Source: Phaeosaccion multiseriatum (taxonomy: Eukaryota > Ochrophyta, other classes). Taken from it: 64,000 nucleotides of DNA. Location of the stretch: assembly GCA_965112735.1 (NCBI GenBank), contig OZ218956.1, forward strand, positions 2,976,001 through 3,040,000, in the 5' to 3' direction. Shown one piece after another: positions 1-11,769 of this stretch (position 1 is its first letter; the number at the start of each line of letters is the position of its first letter). The translations under genes were made by a program, and so were the position numbers. The notes beneath the pieces were generated by a model. The model made no database searches and was not told where the DNA came from. It saw only the letters and a list, made by a program, of their open reading frames with translations.

Positions 1-1880
1 CAAGATGGGCGTCTTCACGCAGGTGCGGTACTGTACGGTAGGGCACGGTGTGTTCTGTGGTATGTGGTAGGGGTTCTGTGTCTGTCGTCATTCGTGTGTG
101 GTCTGTCTGTAGTTGGCGGTGGGCGTCCAGAAAGGCGTCCAGGGAGGTGTGTATGGCTCACCACCTTCTTGGCACGTTTGTTCGTTCGTGGGTGTGTGAT
201 GTGACTCTCTCTCTCTCTGCCTGAATGCTCCGCTTGTGCGTGAAACTTGTGCTTGACGCTTGTGCATAAAATGGTTTTTGTGCTTGACGCTTGACGCTTG
301 TGCTTTTTGTTGTTGTTGTTTCCTTTCCCCTCCTCAACAGGACCTGGCGCAGGATCTGCCTCAGGAGCGAGTGGCGCTGGACCTCGTGCTGGAGAGGGTG
401 AGACAGCACGACGCTTCTTGCACTGACCAGGTAAGTCAGTCAGTCAGTCAGTCAGTCAGTCAAGCACTTGCTGTGAGTGCGCAGGACCCTCAAGCAAATG
501 GAGGCGGGACCTGTGTGTGTGTGTGGTGGTGCTCTGCCGTGTTTGTTGCCTGTGAAAGGACGAAAAGAGGTTGTAACTTAGCACATCAGAAAGAATTGGT
601 CCCCTTCGCGCTTTTCCCCTAAGCGACGCACATCTCCCCGCCCCACGTGCATGCATTCCCCTCTGCCCAGACACACCTCCTTGCCTTGCTTTGTCTCTCA
701 CCAACCTATGCACCTTCTCGCCTTGCTCTTGTCTCCCCCCCCCCTTAATCTCGATAGGTTGCGCGCTCCACGCTCGGTGCGCTAGGCCTTACTGGCCCAA
801 AGGCACTTCGCAAGATTGGGTGGCTGTCTGGGGGCGAGAAGGCGAGGGTTGCGCTGGCTATCTTCGTACTCATTCCCTACAACGTGCTGCTGCTGGACGA
901 GCCCAGCAATGTGAGTCCCCTGCTCTGTCCATATTCCCATTCTGTCTCTTCTCTAGCTAGTAGGGCCGCCTTTCTGAACTGACTCTTCTCGGGACCGCTC
1001 GGCCCGTCAGAGCCCTCCCCCCCCCCCCCCGTTCTTTCCTCCCCATGTCATCCTCTGAGGGACAAAAAGAAAGACCCGTACCTGAACCCATTCCCTCTCC
1101 CCCCACCCACTCTTTTGTCCTCTTGCGATGTTGCTCTACTGGACGCCCAATCCAATCCAACCCCATCGTTGGCATTCACAGCACTTGGACGCGGAGACTC
1201 TTGACTCGCTGGTGAATGCCGTCAAGAAGTGGCCAGGCACGGCCATTGTGGTGAGCCACAACCAGGCCTTCGTAGAGGCCATGAGGGCCACGCATGTTGC
1301 CGTGGTGAAGCAAGGGAAGCTCCACTTCTACGACAGGCCTCCTGAGCCCGAAGATTGGATCTGGACGGGTGAGTGGAGGAGTGGGGACGGAGGGAGGGGA
1401 GGAAAAGGCACTCGACAATTCCTTGTACTTGCTTGTTTGTTTGTTTGTTCAGGTCAGCTTTGGCTGGGCATCTGACGGCCTGACGAACTCGAGCTTTTGT
1501 TGCTGTCATTTTTCTTTATTCTCGTTTTTGTTTTTGTTCTTGCAGAGGAAGCAGGCGGAGACGCTACAGCCACCATTGAAGCCAGCAAGGTGCCCGCAAA
1601 GGTGCTGACGAAGGAGGAGAAGAGGGCGGCAGAGCAAGAACGCAAGAAGATTGCCAAAATTCCGAGTCGCATTACACGTATCCAGAGCATTCTCGATAAG
1701 GTGGAGAAGGAAGTTGAAGGCTTGGAGGCGGACATGATCAAGGCGGGCACCGACCTCGACAAGACAATGGCGCTGTCTGAGAAGGCAGAGAAGAAGAAGA
1801 AGGAGGTGGAGCGCCTCTATTCGGAGTGGGACGAACTCGAGGCCGTGCTGGCTGAACAAGCGGGGGCTGACGCAGCTTGA
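1..1880 (+). CDS. ABC-F family ATPase, 3' part (second nucleotide-binding domain)
   Basis: Five exons are visible: 1-22, 341-430, 758-910, 1182-1368 and 1546-1880 (stop TGA). The 5' part lies left of the window. The spliced frame carries the ABC signature LSGGEKARVALA, a Walker B motif VLLLDEPSN and, across an intron, HLDAETLD with the H-loop VVSHN. No membrane segment is present, which fits the soluble ABC-F (GCN20/Uup/EttA-like) class that acts on ribosomes. The last exon encodes a lysine/glutamate-rich helical tail of about 110 residues (KEEKRAAEQERKK, then LEADM and EKKKKEVERLYSEWDELE), resembling the C-terminal coiled coil of Uup-type proteins. One intron splits the D-loop region exactly between DEPSN and HLD. 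The family call is firm; which ABC-F subfamily is not known without the N-terminal half. Confidence 0.92.
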
Positions 1881-2540
1881 TGGGAGGAGCGAGCGGAAGC
1901 TGGCCCCGCGGGGGTGACGGCCCGTACGCGCGCGCGCGCGTGTGTGTGTGTGTATGTGGGGGGGGGGGGGTGCAAGGTCTAGGGGCGCTCAGGCTGAGCA
2001 GCACACGGCTGGGCAGACAGCGGAAGGAGATGCGGTGCTGTGCTGGGCAGACGTGTGTCCGGCCTGTAACCGTTGGTGGAGGTGGGTACAAAGGGAGGTC
2101 CAAAACTGTGCAGCAGCCGAGGTGGGAAGCTGATAGAGAGAGCGGCCAAGTAGAGCACAGACTCTGACTGCGCTGGGGAAGGGCTGGGGAAGGGGGCCAA
2201 GTTAGACAGATAGATGCCTTGTTGGGGGCTCAAGGGGAAGCTGCGCGCGCCTGGGATGGGCAGCAGCAGCAGGAGTAGAACAGCGGCAAGCAGCAGTAGC
2301 AGCAGCAGCAGCAGTAGCAGCAGCAGCAGCAGTAGCAGCAGCAGCCGCAGGAGGAGGAGGAGAAGGGGGAGAGCCCTTTCAACGTCTTTACCGCCTCTCC
2401 TCCTGCACGCCTTTGCCTCGAGAGGCACGTGGATGGGTCGGCTCACGATTGATTGAAGCAGTGTGTGCGTGCGTGCGCGTGCGTGGGTGCAAAGTCGTCT
2501 CCGCGCAAGTCAAGCGTTGGGGCATGTCTTGATTGTTCCC
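1881..2540. repeat. Intergenic, microsatellite-rich
   Basis: No gene is seen. The stretch holds a CG/GT run at about 1930-1972 and an imperfect AGC/CAG triplet tract at about 2262-2352. The open frames across the triplet tract (poly-Ser one way, poly-Leu the other) are repeat artefacts. Confidence 0.7.
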
Positions 2541-2544
2541 TATA

Positions 2545-2834
2545 ACCAGCGAAGAGGGGTGGCAGGAGCCGCCCTAGCATCAGCACCAGCACCAGCACCA
2601 ACGTCAGCATAACCAAGGCTCGCAAAGGTGCCGCGGAAGTAAAAGAGGCCGCGGAACGTCACCTTCCGCACACACCACCAGCGGAAGGAGGAGCCTTCGA
2701 GTTTCTGCTGCGTGTACCGGAAGGCCTGACTGGGCCGTTGCTTCTTCTTTCGGACGCTGCTATTGAAGATACGACTCTCCCCCCGAGAGTCGGACAGATG
2801 GTCGAGGGAGTGTTCTCCACGGCCTGGCTTGAGG
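2545..2834 (+). other. Possible unassigned coding exon
   Basis: An open stretch on + reads through EVKEAAERHLPH, FEFLLRVPEGLTGPLLLL and GQMVEGVFSTAWLEGL with non-repetitive, protein-like composition, then meets a GTGAGT donor near 2850. It has no ATG of its own and I could not find matching upstream or downstream exons. No family is recognised. It could be an exon of an unresolved gene, a relic, or chance. Confidence 0.25.
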
Positions 2835-2849
2835 GTCTCATCCATCCGT

Positions 2850-4761
2850 GTGAGTTTCATCCGTTTCATCCGTTTCAATGGGGAGATTTGACCTGAGTCG
2901 AGTCTGTGCCATTGGGCTGACGGAGAGGGAGCCTCGGGATCGATCTCCTCCACGCGACAAGGGGCTTGGTAGAGTCTCAGTCGGGCGGGGGGGCCCGTAA
3001 GTCCTCCCCATGTCGGTTCCTCAGCGTTGCCCGGAGCCTCGACCAGAGAGGGTGGCGAGCATGGAAGGGGGACAGGCACACAGGGGTTAAGAGGAGTCTG
3101 AACAGACGTTAAATGAAATAGTAGCGTGCGGCATGCACTTGATTTGACACGCATTCCCTCGAATGTTCTCTCGAATGGTACCCGCTCGAGTATCTGCGAG
3201 TAATCTTGCTGTGAGGAATCTTACTGCGAGTATCTGCCACCCCTCCTCCGTACGTCCTCTCAAAAAGTGAATGCGTGAGTTGGGGTCTTATTAAGGGCAA
3301 GTGAGTCCCAGGTTTGCCAAGCCTTCGCAAGAGGCGCGTGGCCGTTGCCCTCCTTAAACGTCCAAAGAGCTCAGTTACCATCGAGGCCAACGCGACGTAT
3401 ACCCCGTTTGGCATGCGGTGTGAAAGCCAACTTCTTAGTTACAGGCAGCGTACGACTGCGAGTATCATCCATCAGCAGCACCACCACCAGCAGCAGCAAG
3501 AGCGGTACGAGCAGAGCGGTGACCTCGCTGCGTCCTGCTGACTACAGCTAGGGGGGGGGCACAAACGTTGGCTGCACTCTTCCCCTCCCCCGCTCCGCTC
3601 CCGCTCTTGTGCGTCTTCCTCACCTCAATCTCCCTGGGGCGTCTTGACGTCCCATGCAACGCGTGTTAAGTGCGCTGTCCGGCGCCTCCTTGCCCCTATA
3701 CCGTTACATGCCCATATACCGCTACATGCCCATATACCGCTAGATGCCCGTATGTGCCCCCTCCTCTTCACGGGCGGCGTCCTCTACACACCACAGCGCG
3801 GCTGCTGCGTGCGAAGTCACACAAGCAGGACGTCCTCCCCAAATGTGCTGGCGTGGGTGTGTGCGTGGGTGGGTGCGTGGGTCCCTCAACACCTACTTGG
3901 GCCTGCAGTCAGAGCTGTGGGGGGCGAGGGCGGGCTCCGACTTGAAAGGACTGCGTGGTCTCCTCGTGCACTACGCCCATCCTCTCTACCCATGCACAAA
4001 AGGGGGAAGCCAGCAGTGCACAACCAGGCAAGACTTCCTCTCCGGAGCAAAGGTAGAGAGTGCGAAAGCAGACGTTACAAGAGTCGTTCATCATCGTCGT
4101 GGGTCATCGCCATGGCGAGGGAGTGGAAGCTCGATTGTTCTGTGGAGATAAAAGATGCTCAAGCACTCTCTGATGACCGACGCTCGATTGTTCTCTGGTG
4201 ACCGATGACGAGGAGCGCGACCTCCCCCCCGGGGACGTGACCTCTCGAACAGGAAATAGAGCTCAATGTGGTAGGGAGCAAGGACGGACCTCTCCCTCCC
4301 TCCCTCCCCCCCTCCCTCCCTCCCTCCCTCTGAGCTCGCCCATCTTGTTTCCTCGGGGCCTCGGACATATCCAAAGGTCAGCCCTGTGGCACTTTCTCGC
4401 TGTCTCACGAAGGGTTGAGGCATACGCTAAAGAGGCAGCTCGCCACCGCATTGAGCCTCACCTTCAAGTAGCCGCGAGCCAAAAAAGTGCATTGGCAGTT
4501 ACACCCAAGCGAGAGCAACAAACACATACAGCACACGGTAGGGGAAAACAAAAACACGACCGTGAGATGCACACCCACTGAACGACAGACAGTGTGCGCT
4601 GGAGCGTTCGTGGGGTCTGCCACGCAGGAACGTAACGTCACCCGCCCTCCGCCGTCGGATGCAGGCTTTGGTTTGGTCATTCTACCCGAACTTCTCTCCC
4701 CAAACTCAAGGCACCCTCGGTCATCCATGACGAACACCATATACTGACAGGCGAAACGCTT
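2850..4761. other. Long stretch without a recognisable gene
   Basis: About 1.9 kb with no convincing gene. Short open frames exist on both strands but none gives family motifs or consistent splicing. It contains about three copies of an 18-bp unit (CCCATATACCGCTACATG-like) at 3696-3750, and a GGGA/CCCT purine-pyrimidine tract at about 4290-4332. Confidence 0.5.
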
Positions 4762-5256
4762 TTACGTTACCTGTGTCGTGCCCCCCCGGGCGATGTCTAA
4801 CCTCTTCCGCAGGGCCTCCCTCATACCTCCCGTGCTGCCGCTGAAGCCTTGCGCACCCGGTGACTTGGGACTGCCCGCCATCTCCGAAGTCGAATATACC
4901 GCTGCTGCTGCTGCAGTGCCGTTGCCACTGCTGCTGCTTGTGCCTGGGCCTGGGGAGGCCCAGGCTGAGCCCCCGGGGAAGAGTCTGTCGAGGAGCTTGT
5001 CCAACAGAATAGCGGTGCCCTCGGAGGCCTCTTCCACGAAGATCGCCTTGGCGCTCTGATACAGCGCTGGGCAGGCACACGGGAAGGGAAGGGGGGGGGG
5101 CATGAGCACAACGTTCAAGAATTGATATGAACATCTAAGAGACTCACATTCGAACATGAGCACCGCCCGCGTTGCCCCAACGAATCGCGCAAAGTCCACG
5201 GGAGTCTCCCCCACCAGTCCTCCTGGGGGAGCGCTGCCAATGCCATTGCTATTGCC

Positions 5257-5299
<43 letters not shown>

Positions 5300-6452
5300 C
5301 TCTGGACACGCGGGCTCACCCCCCACCCCCCAATGGCGGCCTTCGGGGAGGTGGCTGCAGCTGCGGAGGAGGAAGAGGAGGAGGAGGAGGTCATAGGCAT
5401 GGTCATGCCCCCCCATCCCGCGGTTTTCTTTCCCTTCCCTCCTCCTCCTCCGCCCGCCCCCACCCCGCCTCCTTCTTCGTCCCTGCCCCGCAGCAGGGTC
5501 CCCTCGAGCATCACAAGCGCTCCGTCCGCGCTATCCCTGTCCATGTCTCGACACAAGTTTCGCAGAAAGAGGCGAACGTCTGTCCAGCTCGCGCAGTCTG
5601 CTGCGCGTGCCTTGTCACAGAAATGCGCAAATACGGGCTCCAAAAGCTCGGTCAGGAGCGGCCCGTTGAATCGGGCGTCCCTGTAGATTGGAGCGTGTTG
5701 GGATGGCGTGGGGGAGGAGAGGGTTGGAGCATGTTGGAATGGGGTGGGGGGGAGGGCCACAACAGGCAAAAAGGACAGTAAAACTGAATGAATGGCCTCA
5801 GGTCATGCCATGACATGGTAGAAGGAGGGCTGCAGCCCCCCGGGCAGCATCCCCCACTTTCCGTCCTCTGACTTTACGAAGTGTACTTGACGGTCGGTCG
5901 GACGGAAGGCGGGACCAACCCCTCTGCCCAGCCCTTTCCTCAACAAGGCACTCACTTCAGAAGCAGAATGTTGCGCACCAGGGGGGGCACGTCCTCGCTA
6001 ATATCTCGAACGCGGTCCGCCACAAAGCGCAGGGGGCAAGCGGGGCTAACCTTGCTCAGCAAGACAAGGGTGCTCTGCAGAGCTGCATACACCCCCGTGG
6101 TCGCTGCGGAGGAGGAGGAGGATCAGAGGCGGGAGCGGGTGGTGAGGAGAAGGGCGTGACGAACGGGTGGATGCCACACAATGTGGGGACGTGTGGGCCG
6201 TGGTTGCGGGGAGGGCGAGTCGGTGCTCTGCTTGTGCGTGCAAGGTCAGTCACGAGACAAGGCGCACACATGTATTTCCCTTCTCCTCTACGCTTCTTTT
6301 ACTGCAGAAAACTCACTCAGATATTCATCCGTCGTCATCGCTTCCAGCGACGGTTGTGAGTTTAAGGTGCCTTCTCCTCCTCCCCCGTCTCCTTCTGGGC
6401 GTGCAGAAGCCGAGCTCAAGCCGAGGGCGGCGGCTGTAGAGTGACTCATCAT
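4762..6452 (-). CDS. DPY-30/RIIa-like dimerisation-domain protein
   Basis: Four exons on the minus strand (6452-6317, 6103-5956, 5680-5148, 5066-4762) splice in frame to about 373 aa. Start is ATG at 6452 (MMSHSTAAALGLSS). Residues about 44-85 read EYLTTTGVYAALQSTL then VSPACPLRFVADRVRD, the pattern of the small RIIa/DPY-30 helical docking domain (YL..T......L..L....P.dP..fla). A second helical block follows (FNGPLLTELLEPVFAHFC, TDVRLFLRNLCRDMD). The rest is low complexity: poly-Gly and two long poly-Ser runs. The last intron (5147-5067, 81 nt) has no in-frame stop, so retention would keep the frame. In other organisms such domains dock onto AKAP-like helices in cilia or chromatin complexes. 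The family call rests on pattern only; the function is inferred and uncertain. Confidence 0.62.
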
Positions 6453-6688
6453 TCTATGAGAGAATTTAGGAGCGCAGAGCCTAAATGGCGGTGTCCCCTG
6501 GCAGCACAGACTCAGAAAAACTAAATACAATGCGATCACAATGTCACAATGTATATATTACACCATTCGTTCGTAACAATGTGTACGATGATCTGTGTGT
6601 ACCGGTAAGAGGATGTGCGTTGGTTATCCAATGAAACTCACAGATTCTGGCAGTGCCTGGAGAGGAAGGCTACCGCCGAAGAACAAAG
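6453..6688. promoter_or_regulatory. Shared upstream region of a divergent gene pair
   Basis: These 236 bp separate the start codons of the RIIa-like gene (-) and the CS-domain gene (+). A TATA-like stretch (ATGTATATATTACACC) lies near 6549-6564. It must contain both 5' UTRs and promoters. No factor-binding site is recognised. Confidence 0.5.
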
Positions 6689-8241
6689 ATGGCCTCGGTG
6701 CCAGACCAGGAGGCGGCAGAGAGTATGGCAGATACGGCGGGCGCCTTTGCAGAGGGGCTAAAGGACCAATTAGAGGATCAGCTGGGGCCGGATGGAGGAG
6801 CAGGCCTGCTCGCCGATTTGAGTCGCTGGTTTCAGAGCCCGCTCCTCCTCACCATCCTGGCAGGGCTGCTGGTCATGGCCACCATCTATAGCACCAACGC
6901 GGAAACAGAACAGGTGAGTCTCGTCCCTCCCAGCTGGGTCAAGGTGCACGAAGCGTTGGTGGTGTGATTCATGCCAGTATTCGCTCTGAACTCTCTCCTC
7001 CATCAATACTTTCCGTCTTCGTGGACGTGGGAAGGTGCTGGCCAAAAGAATTGTTCAGACGCACTCACTCCCTCCCTCACTCACTCACTTACTCCCCCCG
7101 TTCTTACTTAGGCGTTTACTTACTCACTCACTCCATCACGCACTCACCCACTGCCCCGCTGCACTCCCTCCCTCCCTCCCCTCCTTACAGAATCGAAGGA
7201 AGCGCTTGAGGAAAGAGAAAGCCGCGGAGAAGAAGGCGGAAAGCAAGGTTTGTCCTCTGTCTCTAGTCTGTCGATTTATCTGTCTTGCCGATCTGCATAT
7301 CTTGCCTTTGCATTTTTATACTGCCTGCTCTTCGTTATCATATTGCTTCTTGTTGTGGACTCTACATATGCGAGGCCTCCGCACCACCCGTTTCCCTTGC
7401 CTGATCCTCATCCCCTCCCCCATCTCGTCGACTCTCGCCTCCTACACACACCCATGTAGACACATTCTCGCCCTTGGTTCGAGCCCCCTCCTCGAACTCA
7501 CCCAGACCGTTCTCGCTCCCTTTTTTTCTCTTGTCGACTCCCCCTCTTCTTGGCTTCGAAATGTACACCCCGTGTTTTCGACTTGATCAGCAAGTAGACA
7601 ACTTTTTGGATGACTTTATGAAGAGGGGCCCGGCGGCGGTCCGTCCCTCCCCATCGGCAGGCGCAGCAGGGACGAGCGTACAACCAGGGTCACAGCAGCC
7701 AGGCCCTGCACGGTCACCAGAGGCAGCCGCAGCAGCAGCAGTAGCAGCAGCAAGGGTATCAGCAGCAACAGCAGCAGCAGCAGCAGCAGCGGGAGGGGGA
7801 AACGGCGCATCAGCAGCAGGAGGTGGCGAAGTACAGAAGGAGAAGGTGCCTGTAGATCCTGCTGTCGCTGCCGCTGCGGCTGAAAAGGCGGCTGCACTGG
7901 CAGCAGCCAAGACAGAGGCAGAGAAGGCCAAGCCTCGGCTGCGCTGGACGCAGACAAAGGACGAAGTAGACGTGCTCTTCCGCATCGAGGAAGACGTTAC
8001 GAAAGGGGAGGTGAAGACGAGCTTCAGCACAAAGAGCGTGTCCCTGCGTGTGCAGGATAAGATCATCCTCCAGGGGGATCTTTGGGACGGAGTGGATCCC
8101 GACGGCTGCACGTGGCAGTTCTCCACAGAGGGGGGCTGCAAGTACGTGTGGCTGCAGTTCGAGAAGGACACGCCGGGCAAGCTGTGGAAGGGCCTGTTGA
8201 AGGGAGGGCCAACCATCCCGAAGCCCCCTGGGGCTCCGTGA
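6689..8241 (+). CDS. Membrane-anchored CS-domain (p23/NudC-like) protein
   Basis: Three exons (6689-6913, 7191-7247, 7591-8241) give 310 aa starting MASVPDQEAAESMADT. One hydrophobic segment at about residues 51-69 (SPLLLTILAGLLVMATIY) predicts a single membrane anchor. A basic/coiled stretch (NRRKRLRKEKAAEKK) and an Ala-rich linker follow. The C-terminal about 95 residues are a CS domain: WTQTKDEVDVLFRI, TKSVSLRV, LWDGVDPDGCTWQF and WLQFEKDTPGKLWKGLL fit the NudC/p23 beta-sandwich, including the tryptophan near the end. CS domains usually bind HSP90 or act as chaperones. Because the N-terminus is anchored, this would be a tethered co-chaperone-like protein. The membrane (ER, mitochondrion or plastid) cannot be told. 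Confidence 0.88.
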
Positions 8242-8379
8242 CGTGTTCGTACGTTGGTTGTTTTTGATGTGGCGACCATCGTCGGTCGAGGAGAGCGAGC
8301 AACCCGCTGTCATGGCTGGATGAGGGGGTTTTACCTGAATACAAATAGACAGTGCAATATACCAGGTTGCTTGCTTGCT

Positions 8380-8417
<38 letters not shown>

Positions 8418-9129
8418 TTGTGTTTTGGGAAGCCACTCTTCCATTCTCACACCATCTGCAAGAACGGGGATTTTTTAGCTGTGTCAGTCCCCTGAAGGCA
8501 AGAAGAATTGAAACATGCTTGCGGAAGCCAACTTCTCGTGTCGTTGCTTACCCATTAAATTCATCAAGTAGAAAGAGAAAAAGAAGAAAAAAAAAATAGT
8601 AACACGTCACCACACGATCCTCTCCTCCCTCCCCGCCCGATGCTCTCGCAGCACCACTCTACCCCTCCCCGTCTTCCCCCTCTGTGTGGTGAGTGAGTGA
8701 GCCATGTCTAAGTCCTATTCCTCCCCTACTATCACCCCCTTCTTCTTCTTATATACTCTATTCTATGATGCGATATGTCCTTTTTTTCGATCTTTTCGTT
8801 CTTGTCGTTGTCTATAATATAAGCGCACTCTCCCCCCCGTGATCAAACCTCTATACAAAATCTCAAACCTTGTCAACATCCGCCCCCCCCCCCCCCCTGG
8901 CGTGCTCTCTCTCTCTTCTTCGGTGCTGCCGATACCCCACGCCCCCATCTCCTTTCCCCGCTTCTCGGCACGTTCTCTTTCCTCACACTCCACTCACATC
9001 TCTGTGGGTTCGTGTATCTAAGCATGACACTTGGAAGGGGGCTTTTTTTTTTCTCTCTCTCATGTGTTCCCCGCACTCCCTTCAATCCAAATCAATCGCA
9101 GTCCCGCGGGGCTGTAGCTCCATGGCTGT
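8242..9129. other. Intergenic region between convergent 3' ends
   Basis: Between the CS-domain gene and the F-box/SPRY gene, which converge here. It holds a CTG tract at about 8384-8412, an A-rich tract at 8571-8597 that may lie near a polyadenylation site, and pyrimidine-rich runs. No gene is seen. Confidence 0.5.
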
Positions 9130-9249
9130 TTACAACGTCCGTCGCAAAGCCGGGAAGTGCGGTCGCATAGCCGGGAAGTGCGGAAGGTTTGGGAGGTCAG
9201 CCAAAGTTGGAAACTGAGGGAAGCGGAACATGTGGTGGTGATGTTGCTG

Positions 9250-9289
<40 letters not shown>

Positions 9290-11643
9290 GTCACCCGCTG
9301 CTGCTGCTGTTGCTGCTGCTTCCTCTGCTGTTGCAGCTGCCTGTGCCGCTCCTTCCTCTCCATCTCCCTCTCCTCCTGCTGCTGCTTGAGGCAAGCATAG
9401 ATGACCTCCTTGTGGCTGCGCTCCGCCGCGTAACTGACGAGGTCAAACGCAAAGGGTTGGGCCCCCACGTTAAGCGTCACCGGCGCGAGAGAGTCAATGC
9501 CCACGGTGGGGTAGAAGGCCCCCTGTACGTCGGTGAAGGCCGTGCCCAGGTGCTTGCCGTTCAGCGTAAAGAAAATGTCTCCCCCCTCGCCGAGTCTGCT
9601 GTAGTCAATGCCACACCCCACCACACACCCGGGCCCAAAGGACGGGCCGAACTTGTACAGCTTTTGTCCACTGGAGTGAAAGACGCCACCGTCGTCGGAG
9701 TGGTAACCGTAGGAAATATCGTCCCACCCGGGCATCTTGCCCTTGAGGCAAAAGCCCTCCAGACTCAGACCCACAGCGATGCAGTCCGGCACAGCCGCCT
9801 CAGTTGAGTGGGGGGGGTGGCCGATGTTCACTTCAAAGTAGGCAACGAGGCGGGGAGTCACATCGAGCAGGCCTTGGGCGTTGATGATGGGGTTACAGAA
9901 GGCGCGGAACGATTCCGGCATGCTTCCGGAGCCCGCCCGACAGCGGGGCTCCTCCGCCATGTGATCATCCTCCTCGCCTGCCTCCTCCTGCTCCTGCTCT
10001 TGCTCCTCCTCCTTCTCCTCTTGCTCCTCCTCCTTCTCCTCCTGCTTCTGCTCCTCCTCCTGCTTCTGCTCCTCCTCCTCCTCCTCCTCCTGCTGCTGCT
10101 GCTGCTGCCCCTCCCCCTCCTCTTGTTCCACCGGTGCCTCCAAGGGCTGCTGCTGCACCTGATTGAAGCTGGACAGGCAGGGGAATCCCCAGGGGTGGAA
10201 GCCGTTGCTGTGGTGAGCCCGGTTGGGGCTATTATAGCTCCCTCCCTCGCCTCCTCCTTCTGCTGCTGCGGCTCCATGGAGGTGGGACGCCATGTGCAGC
10301 TCTCCCATGTGCACGATCCATCGGAGCATGTCAAAGGGATTCGGGAGCGCGTGAGGCAGCTGCAGCTCGGAGGGGAAACCCATGCAGCTTCTCCTCCCCC
10401 CCGCCGTGCTCTCTTCCGTTGGCGTGCGCAGACCCAGTGCGCTTCGCTCCTTGCGCCTGGTGGAGGGGAACGGCATGTCCGTCCTGATGCAGCGATTTCC
10501 AGTGCCCACACCTCCCTGATAGACGACCCTGTGTAGTTTGTTTCAAAGGAAGGAAGGAAGGAAGGAAGGAAGGAAGGAAGGACGGGAGGACGAAGGGGGT
10601 GGGTGTGGAGAGGTCAGGACGATGAAGGATATGGGTAGCGGGTGGGACCCTTGTCCGACACGCAAGAGCTTCCGGAGTGTGCTCACCGTGTGTACACGTC
10701 CTGCTGCGCCTCTGCCCCATCGATGACCAGCTGCTGGTTTGCCTCTGCCTCCCCACCATCTCCCTCCTGCAGCACCGCCGTCGCTGCCGCCTTGTCGAAG
10801 CCGTGCGGAGTGATGGTCTCGATCAGAGGGAAGAGGAGGTGGAAATCGAGTCTGTGAGCCGGAGATACAGGCAGGGGGGGCGGCAGGCGGGGCAGGAGCA
10901 GCGGGTCAGAAGGAAAGATGCGGCTTACGGTAGCGAGGAGTGAGGATCCCTCACCCGAGCACCTCGTCGCAGAACTGGAGCTGCTTCCTCTCCTCCAGCA
11001 AGCCCCACTTGTGGAGGCAGAGGCGGCGCCAGAGGTAGTTGTCCACATTGAGGAGGGCGTGAAACCTCACGCAAGTCAGCGCCCAATGCACCAGGTCCGC
11101 CACGTCCAGGTACTGGCCAATGCTGACAATCTCATCGTCTCCCAGCATGTTCACTGGGCAGCACCCTGCTCCTAGTTCTGAAAGAAGGGGTTGAAGTTGG
11201 GGGAGGGTGAGGTGAGAAAAGAGTGAAGGCCACTGCTGCAGGATGCATGCTCTTTTCATTGATGGGGAGTCGAGAGCAACCCGACAGCAGGTGTGTGTGT
11301 GGGGGGGGGGGGGGGGGTTTGAGCGTTAAAGAAAGGCCCATAGCTACCCCTTCTAGCGGAGCGGGTGAAAGGGAGTGAAGCACATAGAGTGGGGTGTGTC
11401 TTGATGGACGTGAGTGAGGCCTACACTACTAGGGAGAGCGGTCGCTCTTTGTCCTTTCAAGTCCATTGTACAAGCTAGGTATGGTGTTAGGAGGGTCCCA
11501 TCCTCCACATTCCCTTCTTACTTTGGTCACTCACCACTTCTGGCTTCTCCAGTGACTAACGCGAAGGGGCTCCTTGCGGCCGCTGCGGATGCCATCATCT
11601 CATCCATCCTCATCCGCGCCGCCGCTGCCATCGTCATAGCCAT
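9130..11643 (-). CDS. F-box and SPRY domain protein
   Basis: Four exons (11643-11535, 11177-10955, 10851-10687, 10528-9130) splice in frame to 631 aa. ATG at 11643 is preceded by an in-frame stop. Exon 2 encodes an F-box-like segment (LGDDEIVSIGQYLDVADL, then ALTCVRFHALLNVDNYLWRRL), the SKP1-binding fold of SCF ubiquitin ligases. Exon 4 carries a SPRY domain: YFEVNIGH, CIAVGLSLEGF, GWDDISYGYHSDDGGVFHSSG, FGPGCVVGCGIDY, IFFTLNGKHLGTAF and LYPTVG-like FYPTVGID. A Glu/Gln-rich block of about 80 residues lies between them, and the C-terminus is poly-Gln plus HHHH. The combination resembles the FBXO45 layout (F-box then SPRY), suggesting a substrate receptor, though the insertions make it much longer. 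The F-box is judged from pattern; the SPRY is clear. Confidence 0.86.
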
Positions 11644-11769
11644 GATCTCCTACTGTGTCCTGCGTGCAGGAGAGCTGTGCGGGAGTTAGAAGGGGATTGG
11701 AGTGGTGAGGTTTCCGGGCTGGCGTCCTCCCGCAAGATTTTTTAAACCCATTCCCCCCCTTTATCGTGA
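11644..11769. promoter_or_regulatory. Very short shared promoter of a divergent pair
   Basis: Only 126 bp lie between the ATG of the F-box/SPRY gene (-) and the first ATG of the SIVA-like gene (+). If the + start is instead at 11959 (MKCRWGRRS), the gap is 315 bp. No TATA box is evident. Confidence 0.4.

Noticed and set aside
4741-4770. Possible 28-nt intron joining the RIIa-like gene to another open frame at 4405-4740
   Set aside because: The intron would be far shorter than any other in the window, and the downstream frame shows no domain; a stop at 4762 is simpler.
7470-7500. GGTTCGAGCCC resembling a tRNA B box
   Set aside because: It lies in an intron of the CS-domain gene, and no matching A box or cloverleaf is found upstream.
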